64,000 bases of DNA, taken from positions 525,641 to 589,640 of the forward strand of contig NZ_JABFAO010000004.1 of assembly GCF_017168235.1 (NCBI RefSeq). Reading direction: 5' to 3'. This document shows, one piece after another, positions 36,212 to 45,227 of the stretch. Source of the DNA: Rhodococcus sp. KRD197. GTDB taxonomy: Bacteria > Actinomycetota > Actinomycetes > Mycobacteriales > Mycobacteriaceae. Below the pieces are notes generated by a model that saw only the letters and a program-made list of their open reading frames with translations, was not told where the DNA came from and made no database searches. Numbering within the stretch: the first letter of the stretch is position 1; each line of letters opens with the position of its first letter. A program made the translations under genes and the position numbers.

Positions 36212-37553
36212 CTCGCGCGGGTGGAGCTCCGAGGCTGATCAACTCTGCGGGCTGCGGTGCACCGCAGCAGCCGCCGCTACCGCCGGCATCGGCATCCGGT
36301 TCGTCGAACAGTCCCGCGCCGCCGCAGACTCCGGTGTCCGGCAGAGTCAGCTCGACCTTGCGGGCACCGTCGTGATCGCCGGCGAGTTCCGCAGCGATGC
36401 TGCGGACCTGTTCGTATCCGGTCATCGCGAGGAAAGTCGGCGCTCGCCCGTAACTCTTCATCCCGACGACGTAGAGCCCCGGTTCGGGTTGTGTGAGCTC
36501 GGCGACGCCGTGCGGGTAGACGGTGCCGCAGGAGTGCATGTTCGGGTCGATCAAGGTGGCCAGGAACCTCGGAGCTTCGAGCGTGGGATCGAGGTCGAGG
36601 CGGACCTCGGAAAGCCAGGACAGGTCCGGCCGAAAGCCGGTCAGCGCGACGACGCGGTCGACACCGGAGATTCGGGCGCCGGTGTCCCCGACGAGCACGA
36701 GCTGGTCGCCGTCGGCGAGAACCTCCTCGGTGCGGAACCCGGAGACGACCTCGAGGTAGCCGTCGTCGACGGCCTTCTTGGCCCGCATTCCGAGCGCGCC
36801 GCGTGCTGCCAGCTCGTCGGATTCCCCGCCGCCGAAGACCGAATCGGTCACGCCTCGTCGGACGGCCCAGGTCAGCTTGGTGCCGGGGTGTTGGGCGGCG
36901 AGTTCGGCAAACATGATGATCGCGGTGAGAGCGGAGTGACCACTACCGGCGATCACGATGTGGCGTCCGATGAATGCGGATCGAACGTCCTCGTCCGAGA
37001 GATCGGGGACCCGGTAGTCGATCTGCCGTGCGGCGGCGCGTTCACCGATGGCCGGTAGTCCTTCGCTGCCCAGGGGATTGGGGCTTCCCCAGGTTCCCGA
37101 CGCGTCGATGACAGCACGGGCCAGGATGCGTTCCTCGCTGCCGTCGCTGTGGCGGACGTGGACCGAGAGGGGTTCGGTGTCGCGTCCGGCGTCGACGACG
37201 CGATCACGACCGCGTCGAGCGACACCGACGACCTCGGAGTCGAATCGCACTGAATCGCCGAGTGCGGCAGCCAGTGGTGCGAGATAGCTCTCGACCCATT
37301 CGCGACCGGTTGCGTAGCTGTCGCCATCAGGGGCCGTCCACCCGCTCGGCGCGAGCAGTTTCGCCGCGGCGGGGTCGACGACCTCGGACCACGGGGAGAA
37401 CAAGCGCACGTGATTCCACTGCGCAACAGCTGCCCCGGCGCTCGGTCCGCGTTCGAGAACGATGTTCGCGGAGCCAGTTTCGGTGAGGTGCGCGGCTGCG
37501 GCGAGACCGATGGGTCCTGCGCCGACCACAACTACGGGGTATTCGGAGTTCAT
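36204..37553 (-). CDS. FAD/NAD(P)-dependent oxidoreductase with Cys-rich C-terminus
   Basis: 449 residues. Two nucleotide-binding folds are visible: VVVVGAGPIGLAAAAHL at the start and IVIAGSGHSALTA near residue 200, as in flavin-containing monooxygenases and related reductases. The C-terminus carries GVCGGAGLF and GGCCGAPQ, three Cys that could bind As(III) or another soft metal. The start at 37553 has GAAAGGG upstream. It is divergent from the ArsR-GNAT fusion, with ArsR-like sites between them. A role in oxidising or reducing organoarsenicals, like ArsV or ArsO, is an inference. Confidence 0.75.
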   Translation of the reverse strand: MNSEYPVVVVGAGPIGLAAAAHLTETGSANIVLERGPSAGAAVAQWNHVRLFSPWSEVVDPAAAKLLAPSGWTAPDGDSYATGREWVESYLAPLAAALGDSVRFDSEVVGVARRGRDRVVDAGRDTEPLSVHVRHSDGSEERILARAVIDASGTWGSPNPLGSEGLPAIGERAAARQIDYRVPDLSDEDVRSAFIGRHIVIAGSGHSALTAIIMFAELAAQHPGTKLTWAVRRGVTDSVFGGGESDELAARGALGMRAKKAVDDGYLEVVSGFRTEEVLADGDQLVLVGDTGARISGVDRVVALTGFRPDLSWLSEVRLDLDPTLEAPRFLATLIDPNMHSCGTVYPHGVAELTQPEPGLYVVGMKSYGRAPTFLAMTGYEQVRSIAAELAGDHDGARKVELTLPDTGVCGGAGLFDEPDADAGGSGGCCGAPQPAELISLGAPPARGD

Positions 37554-37594
37554 GTCGAACCCTTTCATCGATGGTGATCAATATTTCTGAACTG

Positions 37595-37639
37595 TATCGA
37601 TATCCATCTATGTTCGCAAGCATCGACACGTATCGATAT
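37595..37639. promoter_or_regulatory. Paired TATCGATAT sites, candidate ArsR operator
   Basis: The palindrome TATCGATAT occurs at 37595-37603 and 37631-37639 in the 95-bp region between the flavoprotein and the ArsR-GNAT start. The 36-bp spacing would place one site per promoter in this divergent pair. Confidence 0.55.
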
Positions 37640-37648
37640 ACTTCGTTC

Positions 37649-38503
37649 ATGACCGCATCGGGGTACCGCACCGACATCTCCGCGATTGGTGGGCCCCTCG
37701 CGGCAGGTGACGCCGAGACGTACGCGCAGTGGTTCTCGTGCCTTGCCGAACCGATGCGGGTGAGAATTCTGCACCTGGTTGCCGATTCGGGATCCGGAAT
37801 CGCTGTCGGCAAGCTCGCCGACGCCCTCGAGATCGGTCAGCCCACGGTGTCGCACCACATCCGCAAACTGGCCGATATCGGATTCGTGACGCTGGGTAAG
37901 AAGGGTACGACGACGGTCGTGTCGGTGAACCCAACGTGTTGCACCGGCCTTCCGCATGCCGCGGATGCCGTCATGGGGGTACTGACGCCTCGGCCTTGTT
38001 GTCCCGTCGACCTCCCGGCCGACGTGATCGTGCGCGAAATGGCCGAGTCGGACTGGGACGACGTGCGGCGCATCCACGCTGAAGGCATCGCCACCGGTAA
38101 TGCAACATTCGAGACCGTGGTCCCCTCCGTGCAGGCACTCGCCGAGGAGTGGATGGAAGGACATCGCTGGGTTGCCGAAGCGGACGGCGTGGTCGCCGGG
38201 TGGGCGGCATTGTCGATTGTGTCCACGCGCGCCTGCTACCGAGGCGTCGCCGAGACCTCGGTGTACGTCGGTGACGGGTACCGAGGCCGAGGGATCGGTA
38301 AGGCGCTGATGCACCGGCAAGTGACCGAAGCCGATACGGCCGGGCTGTGGATGCTCCAGGCGTCGGTCTTTCCCGAGAACCGCGTCAGTATCGCGCTGCA
38401 TCATGCTTCGGGATTTCGCACCGTCGGTGTGCGAGAGCGCATAGCGGAGCTGCACGGCGTGTGGCGCGATACCGTCTTGCTCGAGCGACGACGTGCGGAG
38501 TGA
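37649..38503 (+). CDS. ArsR regulator fused to an ArsN/PAT-type acetyltransferase
   Basis: 284 residues. Residues 20-115 are an ArsR/SmtB winged helix (AEPMRVRILHLV, GKLADALEIGQPTVSHHI). Two Cys pairs (NPTCCTG and RPCCPVD) follow and could sense As(III). Residues 130-284 are a GNAT domain closely resembling phosphinothricin/arsinothricin N-acetyltransferases (IHAEGIATGNATFET, YVGDGYRGRGIGKALM, HHASGFRTVG, WRDTVLLER). The family match suggests acetylation of arsinothricin or a similar amino acid, with the regulator in the same chain. The start at 37649 excludes an upstream frame that runs through the operator. Confidence 0.88.
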   Translation: MTASGYRTDISAIGGPLAAGDAETYAQWFSCLAEPMRVRILHLVADSGSGIAVGKLADALEIGQPTVSHHIRKLADIGFVTLGKKGTTTVVSVNPTCCTGLPHAADAVMGVLTPRPCCPVDLPADVIVREMAESDWDDVRRIHAEGIATGNATFETVVPSVQALAEEWMEGHRWVAEADGVVAGWAALSIVSTRACYRGVAETSVYVGDGYRGRGIGKALMHRQVTEADTAGLWMLQASVFPENRVSIALHHASGFRTVGVRERIAELHGVWRDTVLLERRRAE

Positions 38504-38522
38504 ATCGAGCGGGACAGAATGC

Positions 38523-39578
38523 TCAATTCAGAGCCTCGATCAGGGTATCGACAGCTGCCCGTGCAGTGCGACCGACACCGATGATCGTCGCCGAACCCGG
38601 GCCGGTCCAGTCGCCGTAGCCCAAGAACTGCAACGTCGGTTCGCCCGTCGGGTGTGTTCCGTTCAGTTCGATTGCCGAGTGATCATCGGACCGAAGATGC
38701 AGCGGGCGTAGATGCCGCAGGGCCGGCCGAAACCCGGTGCACCACAGCAACGCGTCCAGGTTCTCGGTGCTGCGGCCGTCGGTCACGCCGCTCGGCACTA
38801 CGGCGTCGAACATCGATCGGCTGTGTAGAACACCGCGCTCACGCGCCTCCTTCACGGGCGGGACCATGACGATGTCGCCCAGTCCGGCGACTCCTCCGGA
38901 ATCGTCACCACCCGCTTCGAGCACACGCGCACGGTCACTCGCAACATCGAAGAGGACCCTGCCGTCGACGTCGTCGGGCAGAAAACGTGGTTCACGGGTG
39001 GTGAACCACAGTGTTTCGGCGACAGTGGAGACTTCGGCGAGAATCTGCGCGGCCGAGTTGCCTCCACCGACGATCCCGACTCGCTGTCCCTCGAATCGCT
39101 CGGGAGTGCGGTAGTGCGCGGCGTGGAGTTGCCTTCCGGCGAAGGTGCGCATTCCGGGGTAGCTCGGCCAGAATGGTCGTGACCACGTTCCGGTCGCGTT
39201 GATCACGGCCGCAGCGGAGAACGTGCCGGCATCGGTGTCGACGCGATACCCGCTGATTCCGCGGTGTACCAGTTGCACTCGGACGGGCCGCCGTACCGGC
39301 AGATCGTACTTCGACTCGTAGCTGGTGAGGTAGTCCACGACGTGCGAGGCCGGTGGAAATCCGCTCGGCCACGGCGGCATCGGCCATCCAGGCAGCCGTG
39401 AGTACTCCGCGGGGGAGAACAGGTGCAGCGAAGGCCAGTAGTCCTGCCAGGAACCTCCGGGACCGTCCTGGTCGTCGAGGATTACGAAGTCGAGTCCGGA
39501 GCGGCGCAAGTAATATCCGGCCGCAAGACCTGCTTGGCCACCGCCGATGACCACCACGTCGGTCGACGTGGTGGTCAT
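38523..39578 (-). CDS. arsO: ArsO-type flavin-containing monooxygenase
   Basis: 351 residues. The N-terminal FAD motif VVVIGGGQAGLAAGYYL, GGSWQDYW and the second Rossmann motif VGIVGGGNSAAQI identify the flavin-containing monooxygenase type found in arsenic operons and named ArsO. The reaction is not established; oxidation of trivalent arsenicals is suspected for the family. It lies just after arsC and is the last gene of the Acr3 operon. An alternative GTG start lies 27 bp upstream and overlaps the arsC stop. Confidence 0.82.
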   Translation of the reverse strand: MTTTSTDVVVIGGGQAGLAAGYYLRRSGLDFVILDDQDGPGGSWQDYWPSLHLFSPAEYSRLPGWPMPPWPSGFPPASHVVDYLTSYESKYDLPVRRPVRVQLVHRGISGYRVDTDAGTFSAAAVINATGTWSRPFWPSYPGMRTFAGRQLHAAHYRTPERFEGQRVGIVGGGNSAAQILAEVSTVAETLWFTTREPRFLPDDVDGRVLFDVASDRARVLEAGGDDSGGVAGLGDIVMVPPVKEARERGVLHSRSMFDAVVPSGVTDGRSTENLDALLWCTGFRPALRHLRPLHLRSDDHSAIELNGTHPTGEPTLQFLGYGDWTGPGSATIIGVGRTARAAVDTLIEALN

Positions 39579-39594
39579 CGGTGTTTCAGCGGAA

Positions 39595-40005
39595 CTAGCG
39601 ATCACGCAGGCGCTTGACGAGATCGTCGACGCGGGAGGCGATGTCGTCCCGCACCAGCCGCATGCGTTCGATTCCTTCGATTCCTCGTTCCGACGGTTCG
39701 TCGGTGTCCCAGTTTTCGAACGTCGGACCGTCCACCGTGCCCACCTGGGCTTCGCTGCCGAGGGTGACGACGTAGTCCATGCGTGCGAGCAGTGCCGGGT
39801 CGATCGGTTTCGGCTGCTCGCCGGTCAGGTCCACGCCGACCTCGAGCAACGATTGCGCCGACAGCGGGTTCACCGTGCTGCCGGGCTTCGTGCCGGCCGA
39901 GTGCACCTCGACGTCGGTTCCGGCCGCCTTGCGCATCAGCCCGGCGGCCATCTGAGACTTGCCACCGTTCTTCACACAGACGAACAGCACGCTAGGAGTG
40001 CTCAC
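39595..40005 (-). CDS. arsC: Single-cysteine arsenate reductase homologue with CX5K loop
   Basis: 136 residues of the low-molecular-weight phosphatase / ArsC fold. The catalytic loop reads [13 protein letters not shown], that is C-X5-K-S, where the family standard is C-X5-R-S. The only Cys is the nucleophile (residue 9), and the acid in FENWDTDEP is present. A single Cys fits the mycothiol-dependent route known from Corynebacterium. The TLGSEAQVG segment replaces MGCGDACP of the neighbouring copies. The GTG start overlaps the next arsC by 4 bp. Confidence 0.87.
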   Translation of the reverse strand: MSTPSVLFVCVKNGGKSQMAAGLMRKAAGTDVEVHSAGTKPGSTVNPLSAQSLLEVGVDLTGEQPKPIDPALLARMDYVVTLGSEAQVGTVDGPTFENWDTDEPSERGIEGIERMRLVRDDIASRVDDLVKRLRDR

Positions 40006-40424
40006 AACGAAGAACCGGTTTGCACCGGAACGAGTTCGGCGATCAGGTCTTCGACGAGAACTTTGATCCGATCGCGGATGGGGCGCACAGCTTCGACGCC
40101 TTTGCCGGCCGGGTCCGGCAGTGCCCAGTCGCGGTAGCTCACTCCGGGAAATACCGGGCACGCATCTCCGCAACCCATGGTGATGACAACGTCCGAGGTC
40201 TCGACGGCGTCAGGGGTCAGAATTTTCGGTGACTGTGCCGAAATGTCGATGCCGAGTTCGGCCATGGCTTCGACGGCAGCGGAGTTGATGCTGTCCGCCG
40301 GTGCGCTACCAGCGGAGCGGACCTCGACGGTGTCACCTGCCAGATGGCTGAGGAAACCAGCAGCCATCTGCGATCGACCGGCGTTGTGGACACAGACGAA
40401 CAAAACGGTGGGAGTGCGAGTCAC
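40002..40424 (-). CDS. arsC: Arsenate reductase (ArsC, LMW-phosphatase type)
   Basis: 140 residues. The catalytic loop [13 protein letters not shown] is canonical, the second Cys pair is in [12 protein letters not shown], and the general acid lies in YRDWALPDP. It reduces arsenate to arsenite for export by Acr3, using mycothiol/mycoredoxin or thioredoxin. It lies 27 bp after the extended arsC and overlaps the single-cysteine arsC, so the three are one transcript. Confidence 0.92.
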   Translation of the reverse strand: MTRTPTVLFVCVHNAGRSQMAAGFLSHLAGDTVEVRSAGSAPADSINSAAVEAMAELGIDISAQSPKILTPDAVETSDVVITMGCGDACPVFPGVSYRDWALPDPAGKGVEAVRPIRDRIKVLVEDLIAELVPVQTGSSL

Positions 40425-40451
40425 GGCAGCCTTTCCAAGGGAGTTCGGGTT

Positions 40452-41150
40452 TCAGGTGGATACTGTTGTAGGGGTTTCGAGTTCGGTGAGTAGATCGCGG
40501 ACTCGTTCGTCGATGGCGTCGCGGATTCGACGAACGGTTTCGATCGGTTCGCCTTGGGGATCGTCGACGGTCCAGTCGATGTAGCGCTTGCCGGGATAGA
40601 TCGCGCAAGCGTCACCGCAGCCCATCGACACCACGACGTCGGCGGCGGCGACGACGTCGTCGGTGAGCGGCTTGGGGAATTCACTGCCGAGATCGACGCC
40701 GACCTCGGACATGACCGCGACAACTGCTGGATTGATTTCGTTGCCCGGTGACGACCCCGCGGACCGCACGTGGACACGACCCTTGCCATGATGATTGAGC
40801 AGGGCGGCAGCCATCTGTGACCGGCCGGCGTTGTGGACGCAGATGAAGAGCACCTCGGGAACGTCCTTGGCGAGCGTTCCCTCGGCCTGCGCAAGTGCGG
40901 TAAGTCGGTCGGCAGCGAAATGCTCTGCCAGGGCCGATAGGTGTACCTGGATCTTCGCGGTGCGCCGCAGGGCGGCATAGGACTCGAAGACATACCGCTC
41001 GACGGTCTGAGGGGAAAACACGCCCTCGTATTTCTTGGACAGCTGCGCTGCCGACCGTGCCAGTGCAGCGCGGGGCATGAGCAACTCGGGTTGGCGGCGA
41101 TCGCGATCGCGGGTGGGGCTGTCGCTGTCGTGATTCGTGGTGTCGGACAT
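40452..41150 (-). CDS. arsC: Arsenate reductase with N-terminal helical domain
   Basis: 232 residues. The C-terminal 130 residues are a canonical ArsC ([40 protein letters not shown]). The first 95 residues form a charged, helical domain (SAAQLSKKYEGVFSPQTVER, HLSALAEHFAADRLTAL) found in actinobacterial extended ArsC proteins and in a three-helix-bundle family linked to them. The start ATG overlaps the acr3 stop (TGATG). The extension may mediate dimer formation or partner binding. Confidence 0.9.
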   Translation of the reverse strand: MSDTTNHDSDSPTRDRDRRQPELLMPRAALARSAAQLSKKYEGVFSPQTVERYVFESYAALRRTAKIQVHLSALAEHFAADRLTALAQAEGTLAKDVPEVLFICVHNAGRSQMAAALLNHHGKGRVHVRSAGSSPGNEINPAVVAVMSEVGVDLGSEFPKPLTDDVVAAADVVVSMGCGDACAIYPGKRYIDWTVDDPQGEPIETVRRIRDAIDERVRDLLTELETPTTVST

Positions 41151-42250
41151 CAGGACTCCTTTGTCGCTGTGTTCACGGAAGAGCTGGAGGCGAATCGTTT
41201 GCGGAGGGCGAGTGAGACGTAGACGAGGCCCACGAGTACGGGCACCTCGATCAGCGGTCCGACAACCCCGGCCAGGGCCTGCCCGGACGTGGCGCCGTAG
41301 GTGGCGATGGCGACGGCGATGGCGAGCTCGAAGTTGTTTCCTGCTGCAGTGAACGCAAGAGTGGTGGTGCGCTCGTAGCCCAGGCCGATCGCTGCGCCGA
41401 GTGCGTAGCCGCCACCCCACATGACTGCGAAGTAGACCAGCAACGGGAGGGCGATACGGACCACGTCGAGCGGTTGCGAGGTGATCTGATCACCTTGCAG
41501 GGCGAAGAGAATGACAATGGTGAACAGCAGACCGTAGAGCGCCCAGGGGCCGATCTTCGGAATGAAGGTCTCTTCGTACCATTCGCGGCCCTTGGCACGT
41601 TCACCGAAGTAACGCGAGGCGAACCCGGCTACCAGCGGGATTCCGAGGAAGATGAGCACCGATTTGGCTATCTGCCAGGGCGATGCATCGATCGATGACT
41701 GCTCGAGTCCAAGCCAACCGGGAAGTACCGACAGATAGAACCAGCCGAGGATGGTGAACATAAAGACCTGGAAGACCGAGTTGATCGCCACCAGCACTGC
41801 GGCCGCTTCTCGATCGCCACAGGCGAGATCGTTCCAGATGATGACCATGGCGATGCATCGTGCGAGTCCGACGATGATCAGGCCCGTGCGGTATTCGGGT
41901 AGATCCGGCAGGAACAGCCATGCGAGCGCAAACATCAGCGCCGGGCCGAGGATCCAGTTCAGAACCAGGGATCCGATCAGCAGACGCTTGTCGCCGGTGA
42001 CGGAATCAAGGCGGTCGTACCGGACCTTGGCCAGGACCGGATACATCATGATGAGCAAACCGATGGCGATGGGCAGCGAGACCCCGTCGATCGAGATGGT
42101 CGAGAGGGCGTCATCCATGCCCGGTATCAGTCGGCCCAAACCAAGGCCGACGACCATTGCGACGCCGATCCAGACGGGCAGGAATCGGTCCAGCGTGGAG
42201 AGCTTGCCGACGACGGCAGGTTCGGGGGAGGTGTCCACGGTGCCACTCAT
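41150..42250 (-). CDS. acr3: Arsenite efflux permease Acr3
   Basis: A 366-residue membrane protein with ten predicted helices of the bile acid/arsenite (BART) superfamily. Seen: FLPVWIGVAMVVGLGLGRLI at the start, the family-specific VGLARCIAMVIIWNDLACGD block with the essential Cys near residue 129, and AAGNNFELAIAVAIATYG. It exports arsenite using the proton motive force. It overlaps arsR (ATGA) and arsC (TGATG). Confidence 0.94.
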   Translation of the reverse strand: MSGTVDTSPEPAVVGKLSTLDRFLPVWIGVAMVVGLGLGRLIPGMDDALSTISIDGVSLPIAIGLLIMMYPVLAKVRYDRLDSVTGDKRLLIGSLVLNWILGPALMFALAWLFLPDLPEYRTGLIIVGLARCIAMVIIWNDLACGDREAAAVLVAINSVFQVFMFTILGWFYLSVLPGWLGLEQSSIDASPWQIAKSVLIFLGIPLVAGFASRYFGERAKGREWYEETFIPKIGPWALYGLLFTIVILFALQGDQITSQPLDVVRIALPLLVYFAVMWGGGYALGAAIGLGYERTTTLAFTAAGNNFELAIAVAIATYGATSGQALAGVVGPLIEVPVLVGLVYVSLALRKRFASSSSVNTATKES

Positions 42251-42654
42251 TTCGATACCTCGGCAAGCTTCGATACCTCAGCGACAGGGCACACCTGATC
42301 GACGGCCAGTGGTTCGGAGTCCACGAGAACCGCCGACAGCTGGTGGAGAGCCGAAGGAACAACGCGGTAATACACCCAGGTTCCGCGGCGCTCGCAGTCG
42401 AGGATCCCGGCGTTCCGCAGCACTTTCAGGTGGTGGGAGATGGTCGGCTGGGATAGGTCGAAGGTGTCGGAGATATCGCAGACGCAGGCTTCGCCGCGTT
42501 CATGGCTCGCGACCAGCGACAACAGGCGTAGGCGGACTGGATCGCCGAGAGCTTTGAACATGCGGGAAAGGTCGCCTGCCCAGTCCTCGGTGAGCGGTTC
42601 ACGGGAGAGGGGGGAGCAACATGAGTTGGAAGTTGTGTCCTCGTGCATCGACAT
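42247..42654 (-). CDS. arsR: ArsR family arsenite-responsive repressor
   Basis: 135 residues with the winged helix FKALGDPVRLRLLSLVA and LSQPTISHHLKVLRNAGI. The CVCD motif in EACVCDISDTF matches the arsenite site of classical ArsR, and SNSCC near the N-terminus supplies further Cys. It is first in the arsR-acr3-arsC3-arsO operon and probably represses it. Confidence 0.93.
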   Translation of the reverse strand: MSMHEDTTSNSCCSPLSREPLTEDWAGDLSRMFKALGDPVRLRLLSLVASHERGEACVCDISDTFDLSQPTISHHLKVLRNAGILDCERRGTWVYYRVVPSALHQLSAVLVDSEPLAVDQVCPVAEVSKLAEVSK

Positions 42655-42677
42655 TCGTCTATATTGACAGGCGTCGA
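42648..42677. promoter_or_regulatory. ArsR operator dyad over the arsR start
   Basis: A symmetrical dyad: TCGAC-N4-GTC-N6-GAC-N4-GTCGA (42648-42677), centred on TATATT. It overlaps the arsR start codon and lies in the 45-bp gap after the upstream regulator gene, so it fits autoregulation by ArsR. Confidence 0.6.
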
Positions 42678-42699
42678 ATCAAACCGCAACCGGCGGAAA

Positions 42700-43443
42700 T
42701 CACGGCTGGATCGGGACTTCAGGCTGATACAACGATGGGGCCAAGCCGTAGCCCAGGCCTCGAATGGTGCGGATTATCTGTCCGTGATGGGGATCGGTGC
42801 CCAGTTTTTCCCGCAACCGCTTCACGTGCACCGCAACAGTATTCGTTTCGGTGCTGTGGCCCCATACGGCCTGACTTATCATCTCTTGACCGACGATTCG
42901 TCCGTTTTGTTCGAGTAGGTACGCCAGCAGCTCGAACTCACGGTGACTCAGAGCCAGTTCGCGGCCGTGCAGCCAAACTGCGTGAGCGAGGCGGTCCACT
43001 CGCAGGGGGCCGGCCGCGAGAACGAAATCAGGTGCGTCGGCGGGCGAACTCAGGCCCGCGAACGCGGCGATGGTGGCAATGTCGTACGGACGCTTGACCA
43101 CCGCGGTTGCTCCCGCCGCGAGGGCCCGCCGTTCATTCGTCGAATCGGACGCGAAAGCTCCGACCAGAATCGGAATGGTGGACCTGGCCCGGATCGCTGC
43201 TACAACGATTTCGGAAGATACGGCAGCCGTTTTGGCCGCGAGAACGACGAGAGTGGGCAGTTCTGCGCCGACGGCCAGCAGAGCTGCTGCGCCATCGTGA
43301 TACCAATGCACATCTATGCCTCGTGCTGCTGCGTCATCGATGAGTGGCTTCGCGACGGCGGGTTCGTGCTCGGTGAGCAACAGCGTGTGCAGAGCGACGT
43401 GAGGACCGGGGTTCGGTAGTTCGTCCGAACTCCCGATCCTCAC
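42700..43443 (-). CDS. OmpR-type regulator with degenerate receiver domain
   Basis: 247 residues. The C-terminal winged helix is clear (LSHREFELLAYLLEQNGRIV, QEMISQAVWGHS, VAVHVKRLREKLGT, IRTIRGLGYGL). The N-terminal 120 residues have receiver-like spacing, and the Lys of VVKRPYD is kept, but the phosphoacceptor strand reads PTLVVLAAKTAA without Asp. Phosphorylation is thus unlikely. No sensor kinase is adjacent. The GTG at 43443 has AAGGAAG upstream; a GTG at 43470 is possible. It follows pstB by 89 bp in the same direction and may share the pst transcript. Confidence 0.82.
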   Translation of the reverse strand: MRIGSSDELPNPGPHVALHTLLLTEHEPAVAKPLIDDAAARGIDVHWYHDGAAALLAVGAELPTLVVLAAKTAAVSSEIVVAAIRARSTIPILVGAFASDSTNERRALAAGATAVVKRPYDIATIAAFAGLSSPADAPDFVLAAGPLRVDRLAHAVWLHGRELALSHREFELLAYLLEQNGRIVGQEMISQAVWGHSTETNTVAVHVKRLREKLGTDPHHGQIIRTIRGLGYGLAPSLYQPEVPIQP

Positions 43444-43532
43444 GCATCTTCCTTTCGAAACCGACCGCACAGAATTGACCTTGCTCTCGTCTCGAGATCC
43501 CTGCCTTGTGCGCGGATCAGACCCAACGAGGA

Positions 43533-44309
43533 TTACCCGAAGCGACCGGAAATGTAATCCTCGGTGGACTTCTCGTCAGGATTGGAGAAGATCTTCTCGG
43601 TGTCGCCGACCTCGATGAGTCGGCCGGGCTGGCCGACTCCCTTGAGGTTGAAGAACGCCGTCTGATCACTCACGCGTGCAGCCTGCTGCATGTTGTGCGT
43701 GACGATGACGATCGTGTAGTCCTTCTTGAGCTCACCGATCAGGTCCTCGATAGCGAGGGTGGAGATCGGGTCGAGGGCGGAGCACGGCTCGTCCATCAGT
43801 AGCACGTCAGGTGAAATTGCAATCGCGCGAGCGATGCACAGGCGCTGCTGCTGGCCGCCCGAGAGGCCGCCGCCGGGCTTGTCGAGGCGGTCCTTGACCT
43901 CGTTCCACAGGTTTGCTCCGCGCAGTGAGCGCTCGGCTACCTCGTCGAGCTTCTTGCCTCCCCGCACTCCCGACAGCTTCAACCCAGCAACCACGTTGTC
44001 CTTGATGGACATGGTGGGGAACGGGTTGGGGCGCTGGAAGACCATGCCGATGGTGCGTCGAACGCTGACCGGGTCGACGTTGGAGGCGTAGATGTCCGCC
44101 CCGTCGAGAAGGACGGATCCTTCGACCCGCGCACCGGGGGTGACTTCGTGCATGCGGTTCAGCGTGCGAAGCACCGTGGACTTACCGCAACCGGAAGGAC
44201 CGATCAGGGCAGTCACGCTGCGCGGGGGAACCGACAGGGTTACCGAGTCGACGGCATGAAAGGAACCGTAATAGATGTCGAGATCTTTGATGTCGAGGCG
44301 CTTTGCCAT
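43533..44309 (-). CDS. pstB: Phosphate ABC transporter ATP-binding protein PstB
   Basis: 258 residues. Walker [10 protein letters not shown] near residue 33, the signature LSGGQQQRL, Walker [13 protein letters not shown] and the H-loop VTHNMQQA are all present. It energises high-affinity phosphate uptake by PstSCA. The C-terminal [18 protein letters not shown] matches PstB ends. It is last of the four pst genes, 18 bp after pstA. Confidence 0.96.
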   Translation of the reverse strand: MAKRLDIKDLDIYYGSFHAVDSVTLSVPPRSVTALIGPSGCGKSTVLRTLNRMHEVTPGARVEGSVLLDGADIYASNVDPVSVRRTIGMVFQRPNPFPTMSIKDNVVAGLKLSGVRGGKKLDEVAERSLRGANLWNEVKDRLDKPGGGLSGGQQQRLCIARAIAISPDVLLMDEPCSALDPISTLAIEDLIGELKKDYTIVIVTHNMQQAARVSDQTAFFNLKGVGQPGRLIEVGDTEKIFSNPDEKSTEDYISGRFG

Positions 44310-44327
44310 GGTGTCTCCTGGGACGTT

Positions 44328-45227
44328 CTAGCCTTGTTTGGCAGAGAGGAACCGGCTCGCGAGCGTCGCGAGGAGGCTGAGGAATGCAACCAGCAGAATC
44401 AGTGTCAACGCGGCGCCCCAGACACGTAGCTGCCCGGCATCCGTTGGGTTGATCAACTCGGTGAAAATCAGCAGTGGCAACGATGCCATGTTTCCTTCGA
44501 AGGCATCGAAGTTGATCGACCGGCTGTAGCCGACCAGGATGAGGACGGGGGCTGTCTCACCGATCACACGGGCCACCGAGAGCAGAATGCCGCTGATGAT
44601 TCCAGGTAGCGCAGTAGGAATGACAACCTTGGCGATCGTCCTCCATTTGGAAATGCCGAGGGCGTAGGACGCCTCACGAAGCTCGTCCGGCACCAGCTTG
44701 AGCATCTCTTCGGTAGAACGCACCACCACGGGCAGCATCAGTAGCACGAGCGCAAGGGAAACGGCGAAAGCGCTCTGTGGGAAACCGAAGGTGGTGATCC
44801 ACAGGCTGAACACGAACAGGGCTGCGACGATCGAGGGCACACCGGCCAGCACGTCGACCATGAAGGTGGTCAACTTGGCAAAGCGGCCTTGCCCGTACTC
44901 CACCAGGTAGATGCCCGCCATCAGTCCCATCGGGATGGAAATCACTGCGGCGAACAATGCCTGAATGATGGTGCCGTACAGGGCGTGGTAGATACCACCG
45001 GCGAACTGCTCAGGCAGCACTCCGGAGAGGGATTGCGTCCACCAACCCGTTGAAACGATTGCCTCGGCGCCGCGCGAGAGCACGGTGTACAGAAGCCAGA
45101 TGAGCGGAATGAGAGCAATCACGAACGCGGTGGTGAAGATGACCGTCGCGATCGAGTTCTGGACCTTCCGGCTGCCGCTGACTTTCTGAAAGGTGGGGGC
45201 TTTGACTGGTGCATCTATGGTGCTCAT
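44328..45227 (-). CDS. pstA: Phosphate ABC transporter permease PstA
   Basis: 299 residues with six membrane helices and the permease coupling loop [20 protein letters not shown] near residue 195. The [20 protein letters not shown] segment is typical of PstA. It overlaps pstC by 4 bp. Confidence 0.95.
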   Translation of the reverse strand: MSTIDAPVKAPTFQKVSGSRKVQNSIATVIFTTAFVIALIPLIWLLYTVLSRGAEAIVSTGWWTQSLSGVLPEQFAGGIYHALYGTIIQALFAAVISIPMGLMAGIYLVEYGQGRFAKLTTFMVDVLAGVPSIVAALFVFSLWITTFGFPQSAFAVSLALVLLMLPVVVRSTEEMLKLVPDELREASYALGISKWRTIAKVVIPTALPGIISGILLSVARVIGETAPVLILVGYSRSINFDAFEGNMASLPLLIFTELINPTDAGQLRVWGAALTLILLVAFLSLLATLASRFLSAKQG

